NCBI GenBank assembly: GCA_022770525.1
Contig: JALEHN010000002.1
Location: 1 to 53,669, forward strand
DNA from: Clostridiales bacterium
GTDB lineage: Bacteria; Bacillota; Clostridia; Lachnospirales; Lachnospiraceae
Direction: 5' to 3'
DNA: 53,669 nucleotides
Part shown: piece by piece, positions 6,889 through 14,307 of the stretch
How the letters are laid out: each line of letters opens with the position of its first letter
Numbering within the stretch: position 1 is the stretch's first letter
Notes under the pieces: model-generated
The model's database searches: none
What the model was told of the DNA's origin: nothing
What the model saw: the letters and a program-made list of their open reading frames with translations, nothing else
Program-made: the position numbers and the translations under genes

Positions 6889-7776
6889 ATGTACAAGATT
6901 ACAAAAGCCGAAAAACTGGCAGATAAGATTTATCTGATGGATGTTGAGGCAAAACGTGTTGCACAGGCTTGCCAGCCGGGTGAGTTCCTTATTGTAAAGA
7001 CAGATAAAGTCGGAGAAAGAATTCCTTTGACAATCTGCGATTATGACAGAGAAGCAGGGACAGTGACGATCGTATTTCAGGTTGTCGGCGCTTCAACAGA
7101 AAGAATGTCCCATTTAAAAGCAGGGGATGCATTCGAGGACGTTACAGGACCTCTTGGATGTGCTTCTGAATTTATCCATGAAGATGTTTTAGAACTTAAA
7201 AAGAAAAAATACCTTTTTGTTGCCGGTGGCGTCGGTGCCGCACCGGTTTATCCGCAGGTAAAGTGGATGCATGAACACGGCATTGATGTTGATGTCATCG
7301 TCGGAGCCAAGACAAAAGATCTTGTGATTCTTGAAAAAGAAATGGAAGCTGTTGCGGGAAATCTCTATGTTACAACAGATGACGGTTCCTACGGCCGTCA
7401 CGGCATGGTGACTTCAGTGGTTGAAGAACTTGTCGGCGCAGGCAATAAGTATGATGTCTGTGTTGCCATAGGTCCTATGATCATGATGAAGTTTGTATGT
7501 CTTCTGACAAAGAAGCTGGAGATCCCTACAATCGTCAGCATGAACCCGATCATGGTTGACGGTACCGGTATGTGCGGTGCCTGCCGTCTGACAGTCGGCG
7601 GTGAAGTGAAGTTTGCATGTGTTGACGGTCCTGAGTTTGACGGTCATCTGGTTGATTTTGACCAGGCAATGAAACGTCAGACAATGTACAAAACTGAAGA
7701 AGGCCGCGCGATGCTGAAACTTCAGGAAGGTGATACACATCACGGCGGATGCGGACATTGCGGAGGTGACGAATAA
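6889..7776 (+). CDS. nfnA: NfnA, small subunit of NADH-dependent ferredoxin:NADP+ oxidoreductase
   Basis: ATG 6889 behind GGGAGG gives 295 residues starting MYKITKAEKL. The protein is a dihydroorotate dehydrogenase B electron-transfer-type flavoprotein: an FAD-binding barrel with RIPLTICDY, an NAD-binding part with FVAGGVGAAPVYP, and a C-terminal [2Fe-2S] segment VDGTGMCGACR...FACVDG. In known NfnA the cluster has one Asp and three Cys ligands, which this motif fits. The extreme C-terminus has a Cys/His/Gly-rich tail (HHGGCGHCGG), which may bind metal. The complex couples NADH, NADPH and ferredoxin. The stop codon overlaps the nfnB start by one base, indicating translational coupling. Confidence 0.92.
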   Translation: MYKITKAEKLADKIYLMDVEAKRVAQACQPGEFLIVKTDKVGERIPLTICDYDREAGTVTIVFQVVGASTERMSHLKAGDAFEDVTGPLGCASEFIHEDVLELKKKKYLFVAGGVGAAPVYPQVKWMHEHGIDVDVIVGAKTKDLVILEKEMEAVAGNLYVTTDDGSYGRHGMVTSVVEELVGAGNKYDVCVAIGPMIMMKFVCLLTKKLEIPTIVSMNPIMVDGTGMCGACRLTVGGEVKFACVDGPEFDGHLVDFDQAMKRQTMYKTEEGRAMLKLQEGDTHHGGCGHCGGDE

Positions 7777-9164
7777 TGGCAGCAAAAATGGCAAGAGTAC
7801 CTGTCAGAGAACAGGATCCAAAGGTAAGAGCAACGAATTTTGAAGAAGTTTGTTTAGGTTATAACGAAGAGGAAGCAATGAAAGAGGCATCAAGATGTCT
7901 GAACTGTAAGAATCCGAGATGCCGCAGCGGCTGTCCTGTTTCTATCAATATTCCTGCATTTATTCAGGAAGTTAAAGTTGGCAATTTTGAAAAAGCGGCA
8001 GAGATCATCGGTGAATCATCAGCACTTCCAGCAGTATGCGGACGTGTGTGTCCACAGGAGACACAGTGCGAAGGCCAGTGTATCTTAGGTATTAAAGGTG
8101 AGCCGGTAGCGATCGGCAAGCTTGAAAGATTTGTGGCAGATTGGGCAAGAGAGCATAACATTGACCCGATCCCTGCAAAGACAAAACTGGGTAAAAAGGT
8201 GGCAGTCATCGGATCAGGCCCTGCAGGTCTTACATGTGCCGGAGACCTTGCAAAACTGGGCTATGATGTGACGATTTTTGAAGCACTTCATGAAGCGGGC
8301 GGCGTACTTGTTTACGGTATCCCGGAGTTTCGTCTTCCGAAGCAGACAGTTGTTGCGCATGAAGTGGAAAACGTAAGAAAACTGGGCGTTAAGATAGAGA
8401 CAAACGTTGTTATCGGTAAATCTGTAAAGATCGATGAGCTGATGGAAAATGAAGGCTTTGAGGCTGTATTCATCGGTTCAGGCGCAGGTCTGCCTAAGTT
8501 TATGGGTATCCCTGGCGAGCAGGCAAACGGCGTATTTTCAGCCAATGAGTTCCTTACAAGAAACAACCTGATGAAAGCATTCCGTGATGATTATGACACA
8601 CCGATCCACAGAGGACAGAAAGTAGCAGTCATCGGCGGCGGCAACGTAGCCATGGACGCTGCAAGAACAGCCCTTCGTCTCGGTGCTGAAACATATATCG
8701 TATACAGAAGAAGTGAAGCAGAGCTTCCGGCTCGTGTGGAAGAAGTTCATCACGCAAAAGAAGAAGGCGTACAGTTCCACCTGCTGACAAATCCAAAGGA
8801 GATACTTGTGGATGAGAACGGCTGGGTTAAAGGTATCCGCTGCGTGAAGATGGCACTTGGTGAGCCTGACGCATCCGGCAGAAGACGTCCTGTTGAAGTT
8901 GAAGGTTCAGAATATGACATCGATGTGGATACAGTGATCATGTCTCTGGGTACATCACCAAACCCATTGATCTCATCAACAACAAAGGGCCTTGATATTA
9001 ATAAGTGGAAATGTATCGTTGCCGACGAAAACAATGGTGCGACTTCAAAAGAAGGCGTCTATGCCGGCGGTGATGCTGTGACAGGTGCCGCAACAGTTAT
9101 CCTTGCCATGGGTGCAGGTAAAGCGGCCGCAGCAGGTATTCACAAATATTTATCAAATAAATAA
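7776..9164 (+). CDS. nfnB: NfnB, large subunit (GltA-like, glutamate synthase small-chain family)
   Basis: The 462-residue protein begins at the ATG overlapping the nfnA stop (TAATG). An N-terminal domain carries two [4Fe-4S] clusters: CLNCKNPRCRSGCP (about residues 46-59) and CGRVCPQETQCEGQC. Two dinucleotide-binding folds follow: VIGSGPAGLTCAG for FAD and VIGGGNVAMDAART for NADPH. A final FAD motif is YAGGDAVTGAATV. Such proteins are often named GltA or sulfide dehydrogenase alpha; the NfnA neighbour supports NfnB here. The bifurcating FAD resides in this subunit in the characterised enzymes. A family-A half-repeat starts at the stop codon, with a terminator beyond it. Confidence 0.93.
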   Translation: MAAKMARVPVREQDPKVRATNFEEVCLGYNEEEAMKEASRCLNCKNPRCRSGCPVSINIPAFIQEVKVGNFEKAAEIIGESSALPAVCGRVCPQETQCEGQCILGIKGEPVAIGKLERFVADWAREHNIDPIPAKTKLGKKVAVIGSGPAGLTCAGDLAKLGYDVTIFEALHEAGGVLVYGIPEFRLPKQTVVAHEVENVRKLGVKIETNVVIGKSVKIDELMENEGFEAVFIGSGAGLPKFMGIPGEQANGVFSANEFLTRNNLMKAFRDDYDTPIHRGQKVAVIGGGNVAMDAARTALRLGAETYIVYRRSEAELPARVEEVHHAKEEGVQFHLLTNPKEILVDENGWVKGIRCVKMALGEPDASGRRRPVEVEGSEYDIDVDTVIMSLGTSPNPLISSTTKGLDINKWKCIVADENNGATSKEGVYAGGDAVTGAATVILAMGAGKAAAAGIHKYLSNK

Positions 9165-9227
9165 TTTGGCGGATACGCCGCACCGACGAAATGCGAAGCA
9201 TTTTGGAGGTTGGCTCAGAATAGTTTC
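9163..9227. repeat. Dispersed repeat family A, inverted half copy
   Basis: This stretch is the reverse complement of the left half of copies 1 and 2, with only a few differences (for example GCGGCG for GTGGCG). It runs from the nfnB stop codon to a decayed inverted end. The half element keeps both small palindromes, so it could add hairpins to the nfnB mRNA 3' end. Confidence 0.75.
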
Positions 9228-9257
9228 AGTATTTAAAATTGACAAAAACGGTTTGAC

Positions 9258-9292
9258 AAAAGCGGTTCGCTCATGAGGGCGGGCCGCTTTTT
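9258..9292 (+). terminator. Intrinsic terminator after nfnAB
   Basis: AAAGCGG pairs with CCGCTTT around a 19-base loop and is followed by TT. The stem is short and the loop large, but the position 94 bases after nfnB is appropriate. Confidence 0.65.
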
Positions 9293-9527
9293 ATGTGCCA
9301 ACACTTTCTTTGATTGTTTGTTATTTGGTCTTCGCAGAAAATTTGGTCTGAGAAGAAAATATGGCATATGATGTTAAAGCGTAGACATAAATAAGAAATC
9401 AATAGTGGAAATGGGTTAAAAATATGGAAAAGATGGTTAAAATATTGTTTATTTATTGCATAAAAATATGAAAATAACTTGAAAATCTGTGATTCACGCC
9501 GAAAATTAGTAAATATCCAAAATGATG

Positions 9528-9545
9528 TTGTTTTTATTTTAACAA
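9528..9545. promoter_or_regulatory. Rex-like operator overlapping a promoter ahead of an RNA gene
   Basis: The 18-mer TTGTTTTTATTTTAACAA fits the core TTGTT-N8-AACAA, with a perfect right heptamer. Its first six bases are also the -35 element of the promoter at 9528-9556, so a bound repressor would block RNA polymerase. Confidence 0.55.
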
Positions 9546-9556
9546 TATGGTATAGT
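9528..9556 (+). promoter_or_regulatory. Promoter P1 upstream of the structured RNA
   Basis: TTGTTT, a 17-bp spacer and TATAGT. The Rex-like box occupies the -35 and most of the spacer. There is no gene before 10317 for this promoter to serve except the RNA at 9654-9889. Confidence 0.55.
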
Positions 9557-9562
9557 CATAGG

Positions 9563-9580
9563 TGGTTAAAAAAGTAACAA
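9563..9580. promoter_or_regulatory. Second Rex-like box downstream of P1
   Basis: TGGTTAAAAAAGTAACAA matches TTGTT-N8-AACAA with one mismatch in the core. It begins at about the expected transcription start of P1, 35 bp from the first box. Confidence 0.45.
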
Positions 9581-9618
9581 TATTTCGGCGAAAAGATATT
9601 TATATTTTGGAACAGAAG

Positions 9619-9647
9619 TTGACTTCCAGTCGTTTAAGTGATACACT
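9619..9647 (+). promoter_or_regulatory. Strong promoter P2 of the structured RNA gene
   Basis: TTGACT, a 17-bp spacer and TACACT predict a start near 9654. This is one of the better promoter matches in the window. Confidence 0.75.
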
Positions 9648-9653
9648 AGTAGT

Positions 9654-9889
9654 TGATTTGATTTATTTTACAATATTTGTTTTGCATGATGTTTGGTCAA
9701 AACCCCAGACTTAAACATCTGTATATAAATTAGCAGAATTCCTACAGACATAGATCCATGATAAGTGCGCATACCATGAGGTTCTTCAGGGTCGGTTGAA
9801 CTTCATGTGCGCACGACCCCAAAATTTAGTTCATACGGATATGTATGAATGTACTCCCTTGAAACAGCAGAGAAATCTGCTGTTTTTTT
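9654..9889 (+). ncRNA. Structured non-coding RNA, about 235 nt, class not recognised
   Basis: Nothing here looks coding, yet the segment has a promoter, several hairpins and a terminator. Hairpin 1 pairs GATGTTT (9688-9694) with AAACATC (9713-9719). Hairpin 2 pairs GTGCGCA (9765-9771) and CATGAGGTTC (9775-9784) with GAACTTCATG (9798-9807) and TGCGCAC (9808-9814): 17 pairs with one G-U and a 3-base bulge. Its loop holds GGGTC (9789-9793), complementary to GACCC at 9815-9819 directly 3' of the stem, so a pseudoknot or a switch between two folds is possible. Hairpin 3 pairs TTCATAC with GTATGAA (9830-9849). The RNA ends in the terminator at 9863-9889. A known clostridial class such as raiA or 6S RNA is possible and untested. 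Confidence 0.7.
9863..9889 (+). terminator. Intrinsic terminator of the structured RNA
   Basis: AACAGCAGA pairs with TCTGCTGTT around a GAAA tetraloop and is followed by seven T. This is an excellent Rho-independent terminator. Confidence 0.92.
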
Positions 9890-10010
9890 ATGATACAGGA
9901 TTTCCTGTATCATAAAAACGCTCCGCGAGGATGCGACCCGTGCGGAGACGAAGATGCACTTGCGTGCCCGCACGGGCGCGCAAAAAGTCACTTAGTGACT
10001 TTTTGTTCAG
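9886..10010. repeat. Dispersed repeat family B, copy 1
   Basis: The element begins with a perfect palindrome, TTTATGATACAGGA-tt-TCCTGTATCATAAA (9887-9916). It continues with a GC-rich part (CCGAAGATGCAC-type and GTGCCCG segments) and ends with AAAAAGTCAC-tta-GTGACTTTTT and GTTCAG. Related copies lie at 25689-25751 (shortened) and 37048-37127. No protein is coded; it is probably a mobile or structured intergenic element. Confidence 0.75.
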
Positions 10011-10316
10011 GTGCGTAAATCAGATGCTTAAATACGCAATTTTTGCGTGTTATAGAAAACATCTATACGCAATTTCTGCGTGCTTATATGATGATATTAT
10101 GTGCAGCTTCGAAAGAACTATTCATATAAACAAAATGCCACGGTCATCGTTGACCGAAGCATTGTTGGCATTGCCGTATTCTTTGAAGCCTTTGGTTGGG
10201 ACAATGTTTACATTTACGACATTGATAATAAGATACTTTTTTGGTACAATGGGTTTTAGTGGAGGTTGCTGGGTGTTGCTGCGAATCACTGACCACCACC
10301 ATTTCGTTGATGAACG

Positions 10317-10626
10317 TTATGCGTCGAATTCTTGAGTATTACTTCCTGCAACTCTGCGGCTATGAAGGCCACAATACTTCATAGAAAGAGAAGGGTCATT
10401 GTGGCAGGTAGGATAGACGTATTCGTTATAACCGACTTTTTTAAGAGAACTTTCAATTCTTGGATTGTAGGGGATCAGAGCTTTTGAAAAATGAAAATCA
10501 TGAATTAAGGAACCATAAAGTGTGGCAGAATCAAAAGCGGAGTCACCTAATGAATCGTCAATGAGTTTATTTTGACAGTCTGAAAAAAATGTGACTTAGA
10601 ACAATCCGATGGTATTTTGTAGGCAT
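10317..10626 (-). pseudogene. Decayed DDE transposase fragment
   Basis: On the minus strand an ATG at 10626 behind GAGGAG opens a frame that stops after 19 codons. A shifted frame then reads through to TAA 10319-10317. It includes IDDSLGDSAFDSATLYGS, KALIPYNPR and YPTCHNDPSLSMKYCG, which look like the DDE catalytic core and the Cys-bearing region of IS4/IS5-type transposases from Firmicutes. The start and core are in different frames and the rest down to about 10130 is unreadable, so this is a relic. No terminal inverted repeats were found. Confidence 0.6.
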
Positions 10627-10712
10627 AAATTTTCTCCTCTATAGGTGTTAAAATGATTGGTGTCGTAACCTATATTTTACCACTTGTGGAGAGAAAATTT
10701 ATATAAATTGGA

Positions 10713-10854
10713 GTATCTGTTCAGAGCCAACCTCCAAAATGCTTCGCAATTCGTCGGTGTGGCGTATCCGCCAAATAAAATTTCAAAAACAGTCTTAAAA
10801 ATGCAAGCATTTTACGTCTGTTCTATGAAATTTTGCTTGGCTCTGAACAGTTAC
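10713..10854. repeat. Dispersed repeat family A, copy 2
   Basis: This matches copy 1 (237-378) along its whole length and in the same orientation, with about a dozen differences, and ends in the same AACAGTTACAAATT. It lies between the transposase relic and the HEPN-like gene, about 80 bp before the latter's start. Confidence 0.85.
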
Positions 10855-10936
10855 AAATTGGATAAGAAAACTCAGTAAAATTAATGGGTTAGGGCATTTA
10901 TCAAGTGCCTGAATATTTATTAAAAAGGGAGAGAAT

Positions 10937-11437
10937 ATGCAAAATTTTGTGGGGTACCAAAAATACGCAAATGAAGTTGAACTAAAGGTAGAATATTTGT
11001 CTTTGGGAAAGAAAAATGAGGAGGCTGCTATATTATTAGAAAAACAAGGATTATATAATGAAGCTGTGTACATGTATATACAGTCAATGGAAAAGAAAAT
11101 AAAAGGTTACATATGTGGAAAAATAAATGTTACAACTCCTTATTTTGCAGAAAAGCTAAGAGAAATTGGTCATTCTTTAGATAAGAGTACTGATTTTTTA
11201 ATAGAAATACTTGCTGGTGGTAATAATATTTTAAAAATGCAGTTAAATGAGCAGATTAAATCAGGAGTATTTCAAAATATCAATTTTTCACAGTTACATA
11301 ATAATTGTAGATATCCTAAGTACAACTATCATAAAAAAAGTTATTCAGTTTTATATATAAAAAAAGAAGATTGTTTAAGAATTTCTGAAATTAATAGGAA
11401 ATTAGATAGCTTTATAAATAGTTTTGACAAATTATGA
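10937..11437 (+). CDS. HEPN-like domain protein, AT-rich, probably acquired
   Basis: The 166-residue product starts at ATG 10937 behind AAAGGGAG. It has the look of an all-helical HEPN domain: AAILLEKQGLYNEAVYMYIQ and MEKKIKGYICGK (first helices, with the conserved E..K), then a His-bearing helix REIGHSLDKST, then R125-x6-H132 (RYPKYNYH), which fits the R-x4-6-H signature of HEPN ribonucleases. No partner nucleotidyltransferase is adjacent. Codon use is much more A/T-rich than in the neighbours. The stop overlaps a possible pepF start (ATGA at 11434). HEPN membership is moderately sure; nuclease activity is speculation. Confidence 0.65.
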   Translation: MQNFVGYQKYANEVELKVEYLSLGKKNEEAAILLEKQGLYNEAVYMYIQSMEKKIKGYICGKINVTTPYFAEKLREIGHSLDKSTDFLIEILAGGNNILKMQLNEQIKSGVFQNINFSQLHNNCRYPKYNYHKKSYSVLYIKKEDCLRISEINRKLDSFINSFDKL

Positions 11438-11457
11438 ATAGAAACGGATGTGATGAT

Positions 11458-13269
11458 ATGTTATCAAATGGTTTGATCGAACGAAAGGATGTACCGGAAG
11501 AATTCAAATGGAAGATAGAGGATCTTTATGCAGATGATGATTTATGGCAGGAAGACTATGAGAAGCTTTCCAAAAGCTGCGTAAGCCTTAAAGATTATGA
11601 GGGCCATCTGACTGAAAATGGTAAGAAGCTTTATGATTATCTCTCCCAAAAAGATGAGACAGAACTGCGTTTGAGCCGACTGTATGTTTACGCCAATGAA
11701 AAATCCCATGAAGATCTTGGCAATGGCAAGTATCAGGAGATGGCGGATAAAATCGGGACGCTGGCGGTGAAAATCGGCAGTGTATGCGCTTTTGAAAATC
11801 CGGAGATTCTTAAGATGGATGAAGAAAAACTGGAGCAGTTTATGAAAGATGTGCCAAAGCTTCAATTGTACAGACATTATCTTGAGGATACTTTAAGAAT
11901 GAAGCCGCATACGCTGACTTCGGAGATGGAAGCGCTGCTTTCTGAACTTGGCGATTTTGCGGAATCACCGTCAACGATTTTTGCAATGTTTAATAATGCG
12001 GATATTCAGTTCCCGATGGTTAAAGATGAATCGGGCAAAGAAGTGCGGCTGACTCACGGCAACTATATATCCTTTATGGAGAGTAAAGACCGCGATGTGC
12101 GCAAAGGTGCTTTTAAAGCTATGTATGATACTTATGGCCGTTATAAGAATACACTGGCGGCGACATTCGCTTCCAATGTCAAAAAAGAGCTGTTTTATGC
12201 CGGTGCCCGGAAATATCAGTCGCCGCTTCAAATGCATCTTGATGGCAATGCCATTGATACAGAAGTTTATGACCGGCTGATTGAAACAGTCCACAGGTAT
12301 TTGCCGGCGATGTATGACTATGTGGCGCTTCGTAAGAAAATGCTTGGACTTGATGAAATTCACATGTACGATTTGTATACACCGATTATTCCGGAAGTAT
12401 CCATGAAGTTTACCTTTGAGGAAGCGAAACAGACAGTGCTGGAAGGGCTGAGCGTCCTTGGTGATGATTATACAGCACTTTTAAAAGAAGGCTTTGATGG
12501 CGGCTGGATCGATGTTTATGAAAATAAGGGCAAGAGAAGCGGTGCTTATTCATGGGGAACTTATGGCGTGCATCCTTATGTGCTTCTAAACTATCAGGAT
12601 AATCTGGACAGTGTCTTCACACTGGCACATGAAATGGGCCATTCGCTGCACACTTATTATTCAAATCAGAACCAGGAACCGGTGAATGCGTCTTACTGTA
12701 TATTTGTCGCAGAAGTGGCTTCCACATGCAATGAAGTACTGCTGACAAATCATTTGCTGAACACGGTAACTGATGAGAAAGAAAAGGCCTATATATTAAA
12801 TCATTATCTTGATACATTTAAAGGAACACTATTCAGACAGACGATGTTTGCGGAGTTTGAAAAGAAAGTTTATGAAATGGCAGCATCAGGTATACCGCTG
12901 ACGGCGGATGTACTGTGCCGGGTTTACCATGATTTGAATGTGCTGTATTATGGACCGGAGATGGTGGTGGATTCGGAAATTGATATGGAATGGGCAAGAA
13001 TACCGCATTTTTATACGCCGTTTTATGTCTACCAGTACGCAACGGGAATATCCGCTGCCAGTGCCTTTGCTTCTGCAATTTTAAATGAAGGTGACGATGC
13101 AGTAAAAAGATATAAAAAGTTTTTATCCGGCGGCTGTTCAAAATATCCGCTGGATCTGCTGTCGGAGGCAGGCGTTGATATGCGCACCGAAGCGCCGGTA
13201 GTCAGTGCTCTTGAAAGCTTCGAAGCGGTTTTGAAGGATACAGTTCTTGTTTGTTTGAAAGAAGGATAA
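11458..13269 (+). CDS. pepF: Oligoendopeptidase F (M3B zinc peptidase)
   Basis: The protein has the M3 zinc motif HEMGH in TLAHEMGHSLHTYYS (about residue 395) and the downstream CNEVLLTNHLL and YGPEMVVDSEID segments typical of PepF. It cleaves short peptides in the cytoplasm and would act on peptides imported by the transporter at 14308-19560. Length is about 603 residues, normal for the family. The start is uncertain: the frame opens at ATG 11434, overlapping the HEPN stop with no ribosome binding site, while ATG 11458 has a weak GGATG-type site. I chose the latter. A nitrilase-family gene follows 4 bases later. Confidence 0.93.
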   Translation: MLSNGLIERKDVPEEFKWKIEDLYADDDLWQEDYEKLSKSCVSLKDYEGHLTENGKKLYDYLSQKDETELRLSRLYVYANEKSHEDLGNGKYQEMADKIGTLAVKIGSVCAFENPEILKMDEEKLEQFMKDVPKLQLYRHYLEDTLRMKPHTLTSEMEALLSELGDFAESPSTIFAMFNNADIQFPMVKDESGKEVRLTHGNYISFMESKDRDVRKGAFKAMYDTYGRYKNTLAATFASNVKKELFYAGARKYQSPLQMHLDGNAIDTEVYDRLIETVHRYLPAMYDYVALRKKMLGLDEIHMYDLYTPIIPEVSMKFTFEEAKQTVLEGLSVLGDDYTALLKEGFDGGWIDVYENKGKRSGAYSWGTYGVHPYVLLNYQDNLDSVFTLAHEMGHSLHTYYSNQNQEPVNASYCIFVAEVASTCNEVLLTNHLLNTVTDEKEKAYILNHYLDTFKGTLFRQTMFAEFEKKVYEMAASGIPLTADVLCRVYHDLNVLYYGPEMVVDSEIDMEWARIPHFYTPFYVYQYATGISAASAFASAILNEGDDAVKRYKKFLSGGCSKYPLDLLSEAGVDMRTEAPVVSALESFEAVLKDTVLVCLKEG

Positions 13270-13273
13270 GTTT

Positions 13274-14116
13274 ATGAAAAAAATAAAAATTGCGATGATT
13301 CAGATGAAAGTTGTTTTCAGTGAATTGGAAAAAAATATAAATCATGCTAAAGAATTGGTACAGACTGCCGCGCAGTTGGGAGCTGATATTTGCGTTCTTC
13401 CGGAATGTCTGGATCTTGGATGGGCAAATCCGAAAGCAGGTACGCTGGCATACCCAATTCCGGGAAAAGTCAGTGATGCATATTGTAAAATGGCAAAAGA
13501 AAATAGTGTTTATATGGTAGCCGGGCTGACTGAAAAGTGTGGGGATCGGATATACAATGCTGCACTTTTGATTTCGGATAAGGGTGTAATTTTGCATAAG
13601 CATCGGAAAATCAACGTTTTGACAGGTGTTGAAGATGTATATTCTGTTGGTGACAGAATTGCCGTCACAGAAACACCGCTTGGAGTTATTGGCATCGATA
13701 TCTGTGCAGATAATTTGATACAAAGTTTATCAATTGGTCATACATTAGCAAGGATGGGCGCGCAGATGATTCTGTCTCCGACTGCCTGGGCGGTAACTGC
13801 GGATCGTGATCCGGTAAAAGATCCTTACGGCCAGGAATGGCACATACCGTATTCAGAATTGTCTGAAATTTACGGTATTCCGGTAATTGGCGTCAGCAAT
13901 GTGGGCAGTGTGACCGATGGTGCGTGGAAGGGATGGAAAGCTATCGGGAATTCTATTGCTTATGGCAGTGATGGAAAAATCCTTAAGGTGCTGCCTTATG
14001 GAGATACTGCAGAATGTGTGGAGATTGTGGAGGCAACAATTCTGAAACCAAAGCGTTTTGGAACAGAACTTTCCGATTATGTCTATGAATACAATGAAAA
14101 ACGAAACGATTTGTAA
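13274..14116 (+). CDS. Carbon-nitrogen hydrolase (nitrilase superfamily amidase)
   Basis: The 280-residue protein shows the Glu-Lys-Cys catalytic triad of the nitrilase superfamily: Glu in CVLPECLDLGW, Lys in LHKHRKINV and Cys in GVIGIDICADN. It hydrolyses a C-N bond in an amide or carbamoyl-type substrate; the substrate cannot be told from sequence. It starts 4 bases after pepF with the ribosome binding site inside the pepF end, so the two are co-transcribed. A role in amino acid or peptide breakdown is a guess from that pairing. Confidence 0.88.
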   Translation: MKKIKIAMIQMKVVFSELEKNINHAKELVQTAAQLGADICVLPECLDLGWANPKAGTLAYPIPGKVSDAYCKMAKENSVYMVAGLTEKCGDRIYNAALLISDKGVILHKHRKINVLTGVEDVYSVGDRIAVTETPLGVIGIDICADNLIQSLSIGHTLARMGAQMILSPTAWAVTADRDPVKDPYGQEWHIPYSELSEIYGIPVIGVSNVGSVTDGAWKGWKAIGNSIAYGSDGKILKVLPYGDTAECVEIVEATILKPKRFGTELSDYVYEYNEKRNDL

Positions 14117-14224
14117 TAGATTGTGAAAGCATTCGTCGGAGGATACTGTTTTTGAAGATAATTTTCAACGCACAGGATATATTTCTTTTGTGTATTTTAG
14201 GATGACGGAACTGTAAAAAAACGG

Positions 14225-14252
14225 TTGCTTTTTTGCGCTTTCTTGCTATAAT
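14225..14252 (+). promoter_or_regulatory. Promoter of the peptide ABC transporter operon
   Basis: TTGCTT, a 16-bp spacer and a perfect TATAAT lie 56 bases before the start of the binding-protein gene. Confidence 0.6.
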
Positions 14253-14307
14253 GGGAATTGACAATAAAATAATGGGAGAAATATTACAGATAAGAGGTTA
14301 AACGATT

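Noticed and set aside
10011-10095. Two direct copies of an ATACGCAATTT-TGCGTG motif as an operator
   Set aside because: They lie in gene-free, decayed sequence with no promoter nearby, so no role can be supported.
9931-10335. Open frame of 134 codons on the plus strand
   Set aside because: It begins inside repeat B, has no ribosome binding site, no recognisable domain, and overlaps the transposase relic on the other strand.
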